This document shows positions 11,842-21,314 of a stretch of 64,000 nt of DNA, piece after piece (positions within the stretch are counted from its first letter, which is position 1; each line of letters starts with the position of its first letter). The notes under the pieces were generated by a model that worked only from the letters and a program-made list of their open reading frames with translations, ran no database searches and had not been told where the DNA came from. Origin of the DNA: Ulva prolifera (Eukaryota > Chlorophyta > Ulvophyceae > Ulvales > Ulvaceae); contig CM041197.1 in assembly GCA_023078555.1 (NCBI GenBank), positions 62,001 to 126,000 of the forward strand, written 5' to 3'. Made by a program: the position numbers and the translations under genes.

Positions 11842-11885
11842 CGAAAGAGTGAACGGAAGAAGACAAACACCAAGACCAAATCAGC
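11842..11885 (-). mobile_element. R1 retroposon, minus strand, diverged
   Basis: The reverse complement reads GGTCTTGGTGTTTGTCTTCT then TCCGTTCACTCTTTCGTAA, a diverged R1 3' end. No duplication is evident at its borders. Confidence 0.65.
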
Positions 11886-12323
11886 CCTGCGTCTCGGCGT
11901 CAAAATCAACAACAACACACACATACACATAGCATCATACTACAACCGTGCCCATACCGCAGTCCGGCAGACCGCCACAGTAGCCACGTCGACGCCGTTC
12001 GCTTCATCTGATGCAATACCTGTGAGAATTGAGATCGCGTGCGGCTCCAAGCGCTGATGTATATTCTACACGCTCTTTGCATCGAGCCTGTTGTTCCTGG
12101 TGGGAGTGTTACGTGATGTGTATATATTTAATGGGGCCGTGATGAACATAGATTAACGTATCTGAGGCCACATTGGCCTGGAAGCCTCTCAGCTGCCACT
12201 GATTGCACCATGTACACAAACCCCTTGCAGTCCTTGCTGCCAGAAGTAAGAATGACTGCGTATAGTTACAAAGAATAGAGGCCGGGCATCGGGCCGTTCC
12301 TAGTTATCCATCCGCAAATCGGC

Positions 12324-12956
12324 TCACTCATGCATGGCACTAGGCCGGGTACGAGCACGTATCACAGCCATGCTGGTGCTGACAGCCAAATTTTGAAGCC
12401 CTGCACGGAGAACAAGAGCATTCCCTTTGCACAACGCCACAATTGCAAGCGGCGCAGAGCATTCGTCACAAACAAAGCACGCTTCACCGTACCACAGCAT
12501 CCAAGCAACATGCATGCTCTTCACGCAAGCGCAATTACATTTGATCAGCGATTGCACATGCAGGTCACAGATGCTGCTAAGCACTCCGTTGCAGGGCACA
12601 TGGCCAGCAGGCCAACAAAACTAGTTGGCCGCTAACTGAACCAGTGAGAGGAGATAGCATGAATCCAGTTCAGCGGCATGATTCTCGCTCTGAACGACCC
12701 AGGGTTCGGCGTGTGGAATGTAGCAGTGTACATTATCGCTGAGGCTCACAGGACTTTCATTCTGAGGCAAATCGCATCCTGAGCTACATGGACAAGCTCT
12801 CCCCCTGTGTACATAACTGAGATCGCAAGGCACACTCAATAGTACACCAGAGCGCGCCCTCGCGTACAGCAAGCGCATGCAGCAACACAGCGACATATCT
12901 GCAGTGTGGCACATACTGTGATACACCTTAGGTGCACAGATTGATACATGTGCCAC
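12324..12956 (-). CDS. Possible beta-helix-like exons
   Basis: Two minus frames, 12621-12956 and 12324-12599, contain Cys-rich beta-type text (CPCSSGCDLPQNESP, VVQSENHAAELDSCYL, APLAIVALCKGNALVLRAGL). The position between a QS module and the next leader exon is the same as that of the minus-strand pieces at 1.9, 24.9 and 36.8 kb. Direct residue identity with those copies is weak, so this rests mainly on position and character. Confidence 0.22.
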
Positions 12957-13025
12957 ACCGCATCGTCCCTAGTGCGATGCAACGCGGGCCAGCTGGGCTG
13001 CGTGGCGGTCTGCTAGGCTGGCAGG

Positions 13026-13388
13026 GTGAGCTGTGGGTCTGAGGGTGGGATGGGGTTGGGCTTGGGGCTGGGGCCCCAGCAGGAGGCGGCCCGGACAGGC
13101 GGCCTCGGGCGGCGCTTCATCGGGCGCGGCTCCGCCGTGCGGGAACTGGCGTTGGGGTGCGGGGTGCTGTGTGGGTGTGCGTGTGGTGGTGTATGTCTGT
13201 TTGCTTGTGTGGGTTTGGGTGTGTAGCGGTCTGAGGTTCTGGGTGCGACAGCCTGTTCTGTGCGCGTGGTGAGTTCTGTGTGTGTTGCATGGGCGTCTGG
13301 GTTTGTACTTGATGGGCGTCTGGGTTTGTACTTGATGTGCTTGCTTCTTTCTCGCTGCTGCCTGCGTCGCCGCGATCGTCCTTTTAAC
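13026..13388 (+). mobile_element. R2 retroposon, plus strand, long
   Basis: A GC-rich head (GGGCTTGGGGCTGGGGCCCC, GGCGGCCTCGGGCGGCGC) is followed by a GTGTGT-rich middle and the tail CTTTCTCGCTGCTGCCTG, CGATCGTCCTTTTAAC. Inside is a 27-bp tandem duplication of GGGCGTCTGGGTTTGTACTT. The tail spelling (CTTCTTTCTCGC) belongs to the same R2 subtype as 26000 and 46150. Confidence 0.6.
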
Positions 13389-14194
13389 AAACTCATCCTG
13401 AACTGGAATGCAAACATGGTTTGATAACGCATTACTGCATTGTGTCACGTAGGCCCTGCTCTGCTGTGGGGTCTGGCGAGACCCCGGCGGGTTCACTGTG
13501 CTAAGTAGGTATATGAACCAGAATTGTGTGCCCACAGATCTAGAATTCTGGCCATACTGTGTACCTCGCCGCCCTGAGCCCCTTATGGGAGCATCAATGC
13601 ATCCTCCGTGCAACATGCGCATGAAGCCTGGCAGACGGTGGCTGAAAAAAAATTCATATCATATTCACTCACACACCACCATCATGGCATCATAAGGGAA
13701 CTGGCCTTGGTTCCACCAGCAGCACCGATGCAGCTTGCCGCGCCCCGCTGCCTCCTTACCTGGCGTGCCTGCGTCGAATGCAAGCGTATTCTGCAGTGGC
13801 ACTCACACCATAACAACTGCAGGCTGTTAATGCTCGACGTCTCTCAGCGTTCACGTGTGCCGCAGAGACTCCTTCTGCAGGGGCTGGGAGTTTTGTTATT
13901 TTGAATTTATATTTGCTGTTGCTGGGTTACAGGCAACCCGTAGCATCGCTGCAGATCGCCACGCACGGGCACAGTTTTCCTCGCGAGAATGAAAAGCCTT
14001 GTCATACTCGAGTCATATGCATGCTTGCCGCCCTAGCCACATGGGCTCATGTACCACATGCACTTTGCCTGCACACCATGGTGCCAGCCCACCCGGCTGT
14101 ACTCGCAAAAATCCCTCAAGACAAACACATATGCATGCACGTTCAGAAATTTCAGAATCGCAGGCTCCACTCCATGGCCAACTAAACTGGCTCA
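13389..14194. other. No supported gene
   Basis: I see no exon with a paralogue here. From about 14140 the sequence is the conserved upstream stretch of the U2 leader exon (CCATGGCCAACTAAACTGG before the ATG). Confidence 0.35.
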
Positions 14195-14420
14195 ATGTAT
14201 CTTCTTCCGGTAGTCTACACTGGTTGCCATCTCGGCACAGGCAGAGTCGCCGGTGCGCCGACTCGAATGAGGGCCAGCGCCGCCGCAGCATTGGCAAAGC
14301 CGGATCACCTCCATGACCAGATTTATCCGGGCGCGGTGGGGTTGACAGTGCTGCCTGTCATGAACGCATGAGGATCGTGAGAGCTGCTTTAGCGTGGTCC
14401 GTTCGTGCTTCTCCTTTCTG
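14195..14420 (+). pseudogene. U2 leader exon (LP), pseudogene
   Basis: The ATG at 14195 starts a frame reading MYLLPVVYTGCHLGTGRVAG, then SAAAALAKPDHLHDQIYPGA, and ends at TGA 14369-14371. Just beyond, the same frame still spells the family motif with stops in it (G-S-stop-E-L-L-stop-R-G-P-F). It aligns along its whole length and in its upstream 50 bases with the leaders at 16985, 26652 and 37763. Three stops in the most conserved part mark it as dead. Confidence 0.75.
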
Positions 14421-15035
14421 CTCGAAGCCCTTCTCAGCGTTGTGTCCTTGGTATATCGTTGAGTCCGCATGTAGCTCCAGAGTACGATGCACTGCCGCAA
14501 TGCTATGAGCTGCGCAACTATCACTAAGATTCTATCCACACCCAGCGCGAACCCCCTGCCGTGCACAAGCGATAAATATGGCAACCTGCAGCGCAATCAG
14601 AAGAACGAGCTTGTTCGAAGGCAATGACAGGCTTCAGGGTTTCGAGCGCAGTGAGGGCAGCGGAAGCATTGGAGCGTAGTCTTGGATGCCTGCGGCCTCA
14701 GGGGGTGGCATGACCGCGCCTACCAGATCTTTGCGAAGCCTCGGCCGGAAGGACAAGCTCCATGACCTACAATTGCAACGGTTTCTGCATGCGGAAGCGT
14801 AAGGCCAGTTGTTTCGTACGAAACAGGCACGTGACAGGTACGAGAAATGTTGGTGGCAGCGCTTTCAGGCTGTGTGTTATCACCTAGTGTCAACACTCTG
14901 TGGATGTTGACTTATCAAACAGTGTGATGGTGTGGCGTGCAAGTGCAGCTTTGGGAAGCATGCAAGGGCTGGCATGTATACGCGGAAGTGCATTAGGCAT
15001 GTAAGGATTCAGAGCGAGCATCACAGCTGTGTCGT
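14421..15035. other. U2 interval between leader and duplicated block
   Basis: No acidic exon is recognisable in U2, unlike in the other units. A stretch near 14915 (GTGTGATGGTGTGGCGTGCAA) resembles the start of the MH module (GATGGTGTAGCGTGGCAGAG at about 39230). Nothing else is supported. Confidence 0.3.
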
Positions 15036-15210
15036 GAAGCCGCGACTGTTTCAAGGCCACCCCAACTGCAAGCAGTAGATTCCAATTGTATGTGTAGTAC
15101 TTGTGGTTGTGAAGCTAGATGTTCATATAAGTAGCGAACTGTTACACAGTATGGGACCGACAGACGTGAGCGGTAGGTGCAACACCACTGGTTGGAAATC
15201 GGCAGGTGGG

Positions 15211-15490
15211 TGCATGCATGCTCAGCAGTCAATGGCCAGGAATGTATATCCGCTTGCGATTGTCAACAAGGCAAACTTTCCATGTGTTTGCTCCTCGGCG
15301 CATGCTGAGCCAATACATTGGCTTGAACTGCACACATGTGCAAGTATTATAGGGTGAATGTGCACATCAGCTATTCTGTGGATCAAAGGGGGTTTCCGGT
15401 TCCCTGCTATCTGATGCAGATTCTGCCCCTCGTCATCTACAGATACAATGCCGGCGGTGAAGTCCACCCCACCCAGAGCATGCGCTAGAC
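15211..15490 (+). pseudogene. U2 MH module
   Basis: The module reads GGCMHAQQSMARNVYPLAIV like the U3 copy, but the loss of TGTGATTG-equivalent bases near 15337 shifts the frame and gives an early stop at 15355-15357. The downstream part (YRVNVHISYSVDQRGFPVP in U3) is present at DNA level in another frame. Confidence 0.5.
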
Positions 15491-16099
15491 CAGGCCATGG
15501 CTGTGAACAGCGACTGACAAAGCAACCACGACCAAGACCGCATGCTAGGCAGAGCTGCACTGCATGATCTCAATGGCGAATGTGGATGGCGTCGTGATGG
15601 CCAACGCAGCGAACAATAGCCTGCCGCTCAAGTCTGATGACATGTGAGTGGCGTGAGGCCATAGGCTGAGACCGTGACCGCCACCAGAGCCGCCTCGCCC
15701 GCGTGTGCCTTCAGCCTGGCAACAGCACGCACCTGACAAGCAACCGCACGGTAGAGTGTTGGGGAAATAGTGGGTGTACGGGGTGCTGATCCGCTTGAGT
15801 GATTTAAACAGCTTTCCGTGTCCAAATGGTGTGTATAGTGGTTTTCGGCGGCGGCGGCTAGTGTAATGTGGTCCACCCTTAGAGATGGGCATAAAATCCA
15901 CACGCACATGTTGCCAACAGGCTCCTGTCAATTGAGCTCTCGTTCACGATTACTGCCGGGTTTAATGATTGTTGATGTTGATTGTCGGAACCGCTGGCTT
16001 CGCATCTGTGGAATGAACACGCATGGACAAGATGGCATTGCGTGATACTGATACTACTGCCGCACATAGTAGATCGAAGTTTTCACCATCTACAAGCTA

Positions 16100-16203
16100 C
16101 TTCCAGATGTTCGGCATCCGGAGGCTTTTACATCAATGATATGCCCACATATATTGTCAATCTCAAACATGTATCTTCCACAGTAACCAGACCGTACCTG
16201 TAG
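16100..16203 (+). CDS. U2 YI module
   Basis: The end of an open frame reads GGFYINDMPTYIVNLKHVSS then TVTRPYL and stops at 16201-16203. The U3 copy differs at two residues (TFIV and TLTR), and the U5 copy at 39893 shares HHLEAIFRCTNYGG-type sequence just before it. Substitutions between copies are few. The function is unknown. Confidence 0.35.
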
Positions 16204-16274
16204 GGAACGAGATGGGAACCTGGCCTCCCTGCCAACAGTGCCATGTGAACTTACCAAACTGCATCATGAATGCA

Positions 16275-16333
16275 GTTGATTCGGATGAGATTCGGTTTCA
16301 GTGTTTGTTTTCTCCCGTTCACTCTTTTGTAAA
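16275..16333 (+). mobile_element. R1 retroposon, 59 bp, with filled/empty site pair
   Basis: The element reads GTTGATTCGGATGAGATTCG, then the standard R1 3' end TTCACTCTTTTGTAAA. A 21-bp duplication with one mismatch flanks it: positions 16254-16274 and 16334-16354, core CTGCATCATGAATGCA. In duplication copy B the same 21 bases occur once, uninterrupted, at 23906-23926. So the insertion and its target duplication can be defined to the base from this window alone. Confidence 0.95.
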
Positions 16334-16443
16334 CCAAGCTGCATCATGAATGCAACCTGCAGCGGCGGGCGGGCCTTGACTGAGCCGAGTTACCACCACC
16401 GGAATTTGCTTGACCATGGCAACGAGTGGCACCCTCTGTTGAT

Positions 16444-16501
16444 GTTGATTCGGATGAGATTCGGTTTCAGTGTTTGTTTTCTTCCGTTCACTCTTTTGTA
16501 A
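16444..16501 (+). mobile_element. R1 retroposon, 58 bp
   Basis: The sequence is nearly identical to the copy at 16275 (one change, CTTCCG for CTCCCG). In copy B the flanking text runs GCACCCTCTGGAATTGACG with no element, but copy A lost about 130 bases here, so no duplication can be read. Confidence 0.9.
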
Positions 16502-16549
16502 ATATCAAGTCCGGCAGTCCGGCAGCGCCCAGAGTACTAGCCTGAGCTC

Positions 16550-16735
16550 ATGGTGACCATCGACGCAGACGACTATGTAAATGTCTGCTTCAGAAGTCTT
16601 CTTTGCACTTCCCGAGAATATCTTCGGACAGAGGTCTGGAAGCTACCGGCGTCGTCCGCAGAGCGGCCGTTGCAACGCGTTGTCACGGGCATCTCGAACG
16701 GTTCTGAGCGTCGATGTCGTGCATGACTGTATTAC
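16550..16735 (+). CDS. U2 VT module
   Basis: The frame from ATG 16550 reads MVTIDADDYVNVCFRSLLCT then SREYLRTEVWKLPASS, matching the U3 copy at 24333 nearly residue for residue. A 7-base difference near 16675 (extra CAACGCG) moves the rest into another frame, where LSRASRTVLSVDVVHD continues the alignment. So U2 is frameshifted relative to U3. The role is unknown. Confidence 0.4.
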
Positions 16736-16847
16736 AGGTTACTCAGTCTGCATGGGAACTACCACGTTCAAGTAGAAGCATAGACGTATATAGGCTAGCG
16801 GGGATGTCTTTTTGCGCCTTTTTGCATGCTGCCGTACGCGTAAAGTA

Positions 16848-16915
16848 GCTCTGCTGCAGACGGCGACTCCCCAGAGCAGAACAGCGCACGCATATCTTCG
16901 CTGGGAATCACATTA
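16848..16915 (+). pseudogene. U2 QS module
   Basis: GTAGCTCTGCTGCAGACGGC then CAGAGCAGAACAGCGCACGC match the QS modules at 1690 and 24590. It ends only about 70 bases before the U3 leader ATG, the tightest junction between two units in the array. Confidence 0.4.
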
Positions 16916-16984
16916 GGTCTGTAACAGGCACTCTCTTTCTGGAAACACATGATTTGCACAGCCTACCCCAATTGAAGCCAAGCG

Positions 16985-17220
16985 ATGCCTCTGACTCTTC
17001 TTCCGTTCGCTTGCATGCTATGCCTGCTCGGCACTTGCACAATCGCCCGTGTGCCATTTCAGATCGGGGCTGGCGCTTCCGCATCATCGGCGCATCTGGA
17101 GGATCTTTACGACCAGGACTTGCCGGGCGCTGGGGGTCTGGAGGTACTGCCTGGCCTAGAGACCGGAGGATCACGAGAGCTGCTCCAGCGCGGTCCGTTC
17201 CTGCATATAATATTCGCGCC
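16985..17220 (+). CDS. U3 leader exon (LP): signal peptide plus pro-like region
   Basis: ATG 16985 opens a signal peptide (LTLLPFACMLCLLGTCTIA), then an Ala/Ser stretch, EDLYDQDLPGAGGLEVLPGL and GGSRELLQRGPFL. This is the clearest copy of the family leader together with U4. Unlike U1 and U5, no GT follows the conserved CTGC (here CTGCATATAAT). An R1 element inserted at 17221 supplies the present C-terminus (PDAILPD) and stop at 17240-17242. Either the exon end has been lost or a different donor is used. Confidence 0.6.
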
Positions 17221-17352
17221 GGACGCGATCCTGCCGGACTGAGTTGTGAGTGCGGTTGTAGTGTTCGTGTGTGTGTGAGTGTATGTTGCAGTTGATTCGG
17301 ATGAGATTCGGTTTCAGTGTTTGTTTTCTCCCGTTCACTCTTTTGTAAACAC
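17221..17352 (+). mobile_element. R1 retroposon, long copy
   Basis: The body starts GGACGCGATCCTGCCGGACT and runs through GTTGTAGTGTTCGTGTGTGT to the usual TTCACTCTTTTGTAA. The 9-bp repeat ATTCGCGCC flanks it at 17212-17220 and 17353-17361. The first 22 bases are read as the last codons of the U3 leader frame. Confidence 0.85.
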
Positions 17353-17364
17353 ATTCGCGCCACG

Positions 17365-17411
17365 ATGAGCTTCGGTTTCAGTGTTTGTTTTCTCCCGTTC
17401 ACTCTTTTGAA
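17365..17411 (+). mobile_element. R1 retroposon, 47-bp copy
   Basis: This second, truncated R1 sits 12 bases after the first. The 14-bp repeat ACATTCGCGCCACG (17351-17364) recurs with one mismatch at 17412-17425. Its left duplication overlaps the right duplication of the first copy, so it inserted next to it later. Confidence 0.88.
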
Positions 17412-17569
17412 ACATTTGCGCCACGCGTTGTTTGAAATGGCGCATTCCTCTCTCTCAATTGGTGAAGCATTCGAGTGACTCATGTGACCCAGGAGTATCA
17501 TATATGATGCGCTGCGTTTACACCTGGGGCGCGGGTTGCCAATGTGAGCGTGCGCCCAGGTTGAAGTAG

Positions 17570-17757
17570 GCATGTGTATTGCGCCAATGTTATGCTACAG
17601 GCGTCTGTCAAACTTAATGTTGGTATGGGAAATGCCTACCCGATGTGAGATGCAGTTGATGACAAGACTTGTGCTACCCCGAACGCGTCGAGGGCGCTGT
17701 TGCTGTCGTGTTACACAGACAGAGAAGGCGTGGAATGTAGTGCTGCCAGTACGCTGA
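17570..17757 (+). CDS. U3 Cys-containing exon (CX), diverged
   Basis: The acceptor region GGTTGAAGTAG is followed by GCATGTGTATTGCGCCAATG, which aligns with the CX starts of U1, U4 and U5. In the U1 phase it gives ACVLRQCYATGVCQT then a stop. A different frame is open to 17755. The copy is probably degenerate. Confidence 0.3.
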
Positions 17758-18760
17758 TGTTGCCGCCTGACCACCTCTCTGTCAACCCTGGATGGAAGTG
17801 CGGCCACTCGGCCTTGCCATCAGTGCTCTACAAATCGCCGGTTTTCCCGCTGAAATAGACGTTTTTTTCCTGAAAATGGCGCCAAGATTTTGAAAAGTCG
17901 ACGGTTTACGCCGCTGAAAATAGGCTGTTGCAGCAAATGCCAGCGGGCGCAGCCCGCTGTGTCTCGGGCGTCTGAGCGGTCTTGCCCGCTAAAATGTGGC
18001 CACAGAGGATTGCATAGATAGATGTTCACATAGATAATGCTGCGAGCACACGAGCGAGCGAAGCGAGCGATCTTGACTACCAGCTGCACCTAGGTGCACA
18101 GTGTCCTCAGGTGCACTTTCCGAGACGTCACTTGATGCTTTGCGCTGTAGCCGCAACACGCTGGCTTTGTATCACTACATAATGTTGCGAAGCACAGTTC
18201 AAAGTGCCAATAGACGCTGTGTGCACATGCCGCTTTGAGCAATGCTTAGTCCGTTCGGTTTCGAGGGGCCAGCCCCCTGAAAGCGCGCTCGTGATGAGGT
18301 TGACAGCACGTCCGGCACGAACCAGGCAAGAGGGCGACTGAATGTGTATGTTGCTGTTGTTGCCCACACAAACAGACCTTGGAGGTAAATATATATGATT
18401 GCAAAGGTTATTCCTTACTACCACACTTCAGCAGACATGTATATGTACATATATGATTGCGAGCAAAGCGAGGCCGAAATGTTTTTGTCGTGCCTCCAGA
18501 AAAAAACAATTTCGGCGGGATAGCCCTCCGAAAATTCAGCATACCAGCGGTACTTGCCCTCTGAAAAATGGAAAATCTCAGCGGGAATCCCTCCAAAAAA
18601 TACGGGGGTTGTAGAGCACTGCTTGCCATGCTTTGTCTGGTCGTATAACAGCTCGGGCAGAGCCCGGTATACCGTGACAGATTCTCGGAGGCACTACCGC
18701 ACCAGAAAGACTATCCGCATCGCTGTACGGAGTAGGTGCCACGTGTTCACCCCAGCATGT
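17703..18760 (+). CDS. U3 TD exon, split by a hAT-like element
   Basis: Before the insertion the frame reads TDREGVECSAAST, then PPDHLSVNPGWKCGHSALP, and stops being meaningful at 17820. After the insertion, from 18630, the same frame continues CFVWSYNSSGRARYT and stays open for about 60 codons. U4 aligns on both sides (TDKAYGACSAAIT, PVHLSAKPEWNC, then VCLH). The U4 DNA contains no element here, so the split is secondary. Only DNA-level joining is inferred. Confidence 0.45.
17821..18621. mobile_element. hAT-like non-autonomous DNA transposon, 801 bp
   Basis: The termini are CAGTGCTCTACAA at the left and TTGTAGAGCACTG at the right, a perfect 13-bp terminal inverted repeat. Further in, both sides share CCCGCTGAAA or TTTCAGCGGG-like subterminal repeats, with GGAAAATCTCAGCGGGAATC near the right end. 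The 8-bp sequence CTTGCCAT is duplicated exactly at 17813-17820 and 18622-18629. An 8-bp target duplication with CA..TG-type ends fits the hAT superfamily. No transposase is readable inside. Confidence 0.92.
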
Positions 18761-18803
18761 GCGTGGGTCAGAGGCAGGATTTGATTGACTAGCATGCATG
18801 TAG

Positions 18804-19135
18804 GCTTTTCTATCTGTCCATGCCCGGAGGATTTCTGTCCGTACGAGAGGCTCTACTTCTACGACTACTACTTTGATGACTACCGGGGTCGGCCGTGCCA
18901 AACCAATAACAATGGCGACGAAGGCGATGAGGGCGATGAGGGCGATGAGGGCGATGAAGGCAATGAGGGCGATGAAGGCAACGAGGGCAATGAGGGCGAT
19001 GAGGGCAACGAGGGAAATGAAGGCGATGAGGGCAACGAGGGAAACGAAGGGGACGAGGGAGACGAAGGCGGCCAAGTCTTTGTTCCTTGCGGTCTCAGGG
19101 GGAGATTCGACCGCACATGCGGATCAATTCCATGA
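18804..19135 (+). CDS. U3 acidic exon (AC), intact copy
   Basis: An acceptor AGCATGCATGTAG precedes an open frame: GFSICPCPEDFCPYERLYFY, DYYFDDYRGRPCQTNNN, then about 45 residues of GDEG/GNEG repeats, and a terminal Cys-containing block VFVPCGLRGRFDRTCGSIP with stop at 19133-19135. U4 has the same ends (PCDFRGRFDRDCGPLL). The product segment would be very acidic and Gly-rich, with aromatic residues in front, as in calcium-binding or matrix-type secreted proteins, but that role is inference. At DNA level it is a GGCGATGAG minisatellite whose length probably changes easily. Confidence 0.65.
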
Positions 19136-19141
19136 CTTGTA

Positions 19142-19357
19142 ATGGCTGTACAACAACATCACGTGTGTTGTTCCATGCTTGAATTAACGAAATTGGGACT
19201 TATTGATGTATCAATGGTATCAGAAGATGAAAAGACTGGTGCATTTTTTGTGGTGCACGATAGGCCATACTCTGAAGCCTACAAACACAAACTCATGTAC
19301 TATCCATTAGCTTCGGACTGCACTTGTGAATCTCATTTCCCTTTTCCACAGCCCTGA
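19142..19357 (+). CDS. Small hypothetical frame, U3-specific
   Basis: Seventy-one codons from ATG 19142 (AVQQHHVCCSMLELTKLGLI, then FFVVHDRPYSEAYKHKLMYY). It is more AT-rich than its surroundings and has no counterpart in the other units. It starts 7 bases after the acidic exon's stop and ends where duplication copy B begins. I do not recognise it, and it may be a fragment of an unrelated insertion. Confidence 0.25.
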   Translation: MAVQQHHVCCSMLELTKLGLIDVSMVSEDEKTGAFFVVHDRPYSEAYKHKLMYYPLASDCTCESHFPFPQP

Positions 19358-19521
19358 GGAAGCTGCGACTGTTTCAAAGCCACCCCAGATGTAAGCAGTA
19401 GAAACCTATTGTATGTGTAGTACTTGTGGCTGTGAAGCTAGGTGTTCATATAAGTAGCGAGCTGTTACACAGTATGGGACCGACAGACGTGAGCGATGGG
19501 TGCAACACCACTGGTTGGAAA

Positions 19522-19818
19522 TCGGCAGGTGGGTGCATGCATGCTCAGCAATCAATGGCCAGGAATGTATATCCGCTTGCGATTGTCAACAAGGCGAACT
19601 TTCCATGTGTTTGCTCCTCAGCGCATGCAGAGCCAATACATAGGCTTGAACTTGTGATTGCACACATGTGCAAGTATTATAGGGTGAATGTGCACATCAG
19701 CTATTCTGTGGATCAAAGGGGGTTTCCGGTTCCCTGCTATCTGAGGCAGATTCTGCCCCTCGTCATCTACAGATACAATGCCGGCGGTGAAGTCCACCCC
19801 ACCCAGAGCATGCGCTAG
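19522..19818 (+). CDS. U3 MH module, open copy
   Basis: After an AG (ATCGGCAG) the frame reads VGGCMHAQQSMARNVYPLAI, then NFPCVCSSAHAEPIHRLE, MCKYYRVNVHISYSVDQRG, and stops at 19816-19818. The open frame extends upstream to an ATG at 19426. It is the only MH copy with an uninterrupted frame. Cys pairs (CVC, MC, PC) fit a secreted product. I do not recognise a domain. Confidence 0.4.
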   Translation, partial: SAGGCMHAQQSMARNVYPLAIVNKANFPCVCSSAHAEPIHRLELVIAHMCKYYRVNVHISYSVDQRGFPVPCYLRQILPLVIYRYNAGGEVHPTQSMR

Positions 19819-20162
19819 ACCAGGCCATGGCTGTGAACAGCGACTGACCAAGCAGGTTTGGTGGAGCTACAAGAGATAAAACACCTGCGAATGGTATGCA
19901 TTGTTGAGCAGCTAAAAGCAGATCTCGTGTCTCCGGCGTGCTTACGCATGCCAGACCCAGAACGACCGTTCATTCTCACCACAGACTGGTCCAAACTAGT
20001 TGCTGGCGCGGTTTTGAGCCAGATCCAGTAAGAGGATCCTGCACATCCGGACTCTGCAGAGAAAGATTATGTCATAGCGTACTCTAGCAGGTCTCTGAAC
20101 CAAGCTGAGAGCCATTATGCTCCCACGGAAGGAGAGTGCCTGGCCCTTGTATGGGCCACCAG

Positions 20163-20517
20163 TGTCACAATGCATGCGCCTGCGGGCAGCAGTGTGGTGA
20201 CAGGTGCACCCATGCACGGATGATCCGCGGATCACGTGTAGGGGTAAGCCGCCAGCGGGATTGTCCCGGAGTAGTGAGGGAGATCCTGCGAGGATCTCCA
20301 GCCGTAATCTTGACTATTCGGTGTGCATATATGGCTGTGCACACAGAGAGTTGTAACCTTTCTTCTCAATGTTTCACGGTACTAGCAGTATCCATTCTCT
20401 CCCTCAGCATATCTCCGGTTCTACCTCTGTGCGCAGTAGGTATGAGATGCTGGCCTCCTGACCTGACCTGACGTAAGAATGCGTGTCTGACCTGTACGAA
20501 GGATAGACTTTCTAACA
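20163..20517. mobile_element. Solo LTR nested in the gypsy RNase H domain
   Basis: The 355-bp segment starts TGTCACAATG and ends TTTCTAACA, so it has TG..CA ends and a short imperfect inverted terminus (TGTCA/TAACA). The 5-bp target duplication ACCAG is exact at 20158-20162 and 20518-20522. Removing it restores the continuous codons of the conserved RNase H text LVWAT-RKFRPYLHGY. TG..CA ends plus a 5-bp duplication indicate an LTR left by recombination of a complete element. Confidence 0.9.
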
Positions 20518-20886
20518 ACCAGGAAATTCAGACCGTATTTACACGGCTACAAATTTCGTGTTCGCACTGACCACGCGGCCTTGAAATGGTTGTCCACGGC
20601 TCGCTTCGAAAATTCTAAGCCAGAGCGATGGGCGATGCGCCTACAAGAATTCGACTATGAAGTTGAGTACTCACCGGGAGATCAGAATGTTGCGGCCGAC
20701 CACCTGTCGAGACACTACTCCCACATGGAAGCGGGCAGTGTGACCGCAGTTGCTGGTCACCTTGCCTTTGCTACCGAGGGCCGCGTTCTTGATATTGAAG
20801 ACGAGGGCCATGATGTGTTCGATCCCCAGTCATGGTGCATACATAGCATGCAAGAGCTGTGGTCATGGGGCGACACACAAGCAAAG

Positions 20887-21080
20887 AACAAGCAACCCTG
20901 CACCATTTGCGGTGCTGCAGAGGGTTACGCTCACATAGTGTTATGCGATACATGCATCCGGCCATACCACTTGCAGTGTATGCACCCCCGACGGTCTGTG
21001 GTACCCGATGGAGTGGGCACTGTTATCAATGCGATGAAGCGTATTCCAACGTCGATGAACTCCGCCGCAGCGACCTGATC
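20887..21080 (+). other. PHD-type zinc finger inside the gypsy pol
   Basis: The frame reads CTICGAAEGYAHIVLCDTCI, RPYHLQCMHP, and in the next frame HCYQCDEAYSN, giving the C-x2-C, C-x2-C, H-x2-C, C-x2-C ligand order of a PHD finger. A single missing base near 21015 separates the last Cys pair from the rest. The finger lies between RNase H and integrase, an unusual place for a chromatin-reading domain in a retroelement. It may once have directed integration, which is inference. Confidence 0.8.
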
Positions 21081-21314
21081 TTGTATGCGCGGCGTGGAGA
21101 TCCGCACTACCCAGATCTAGCGGACTTGGTCCGTGCATATGTTGAGCGACAGGAGCGGGCAGTGGTCGAGTCCTTGAACTACCATGCATCAAGCAGTCAC
21201 CGCGACCCGGAAGCAGCGGCGCAGTTCGCGCGTGCTGCGGCGGAAGCAATGTTCCACCCCGATATGCCCAAAGCGCTGAAACGCAAAGTCCGTAAGAAGG
21301 CTGCCACCTTGTGA

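Larger units (their letters stand above)
15036..16912 (+). repeat. Segmental duplication, copy A
   Basis: This block aligns at high identity with 19359-19855 plus 23316-24660. Matching landmarks run in order through the MH module, the YI module, the GATGGGAACCTGGCCTCCCT stretch, VT and QS. Copy A lacks the gypsy fragment of copy B and has about 150 bases (15520-15670) that are missing in B. It carries two R1 insertions that B does not have at the same places. An 8-bp deletion near 15337 breaks the frame that is open in B. Confidence 0.9.
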
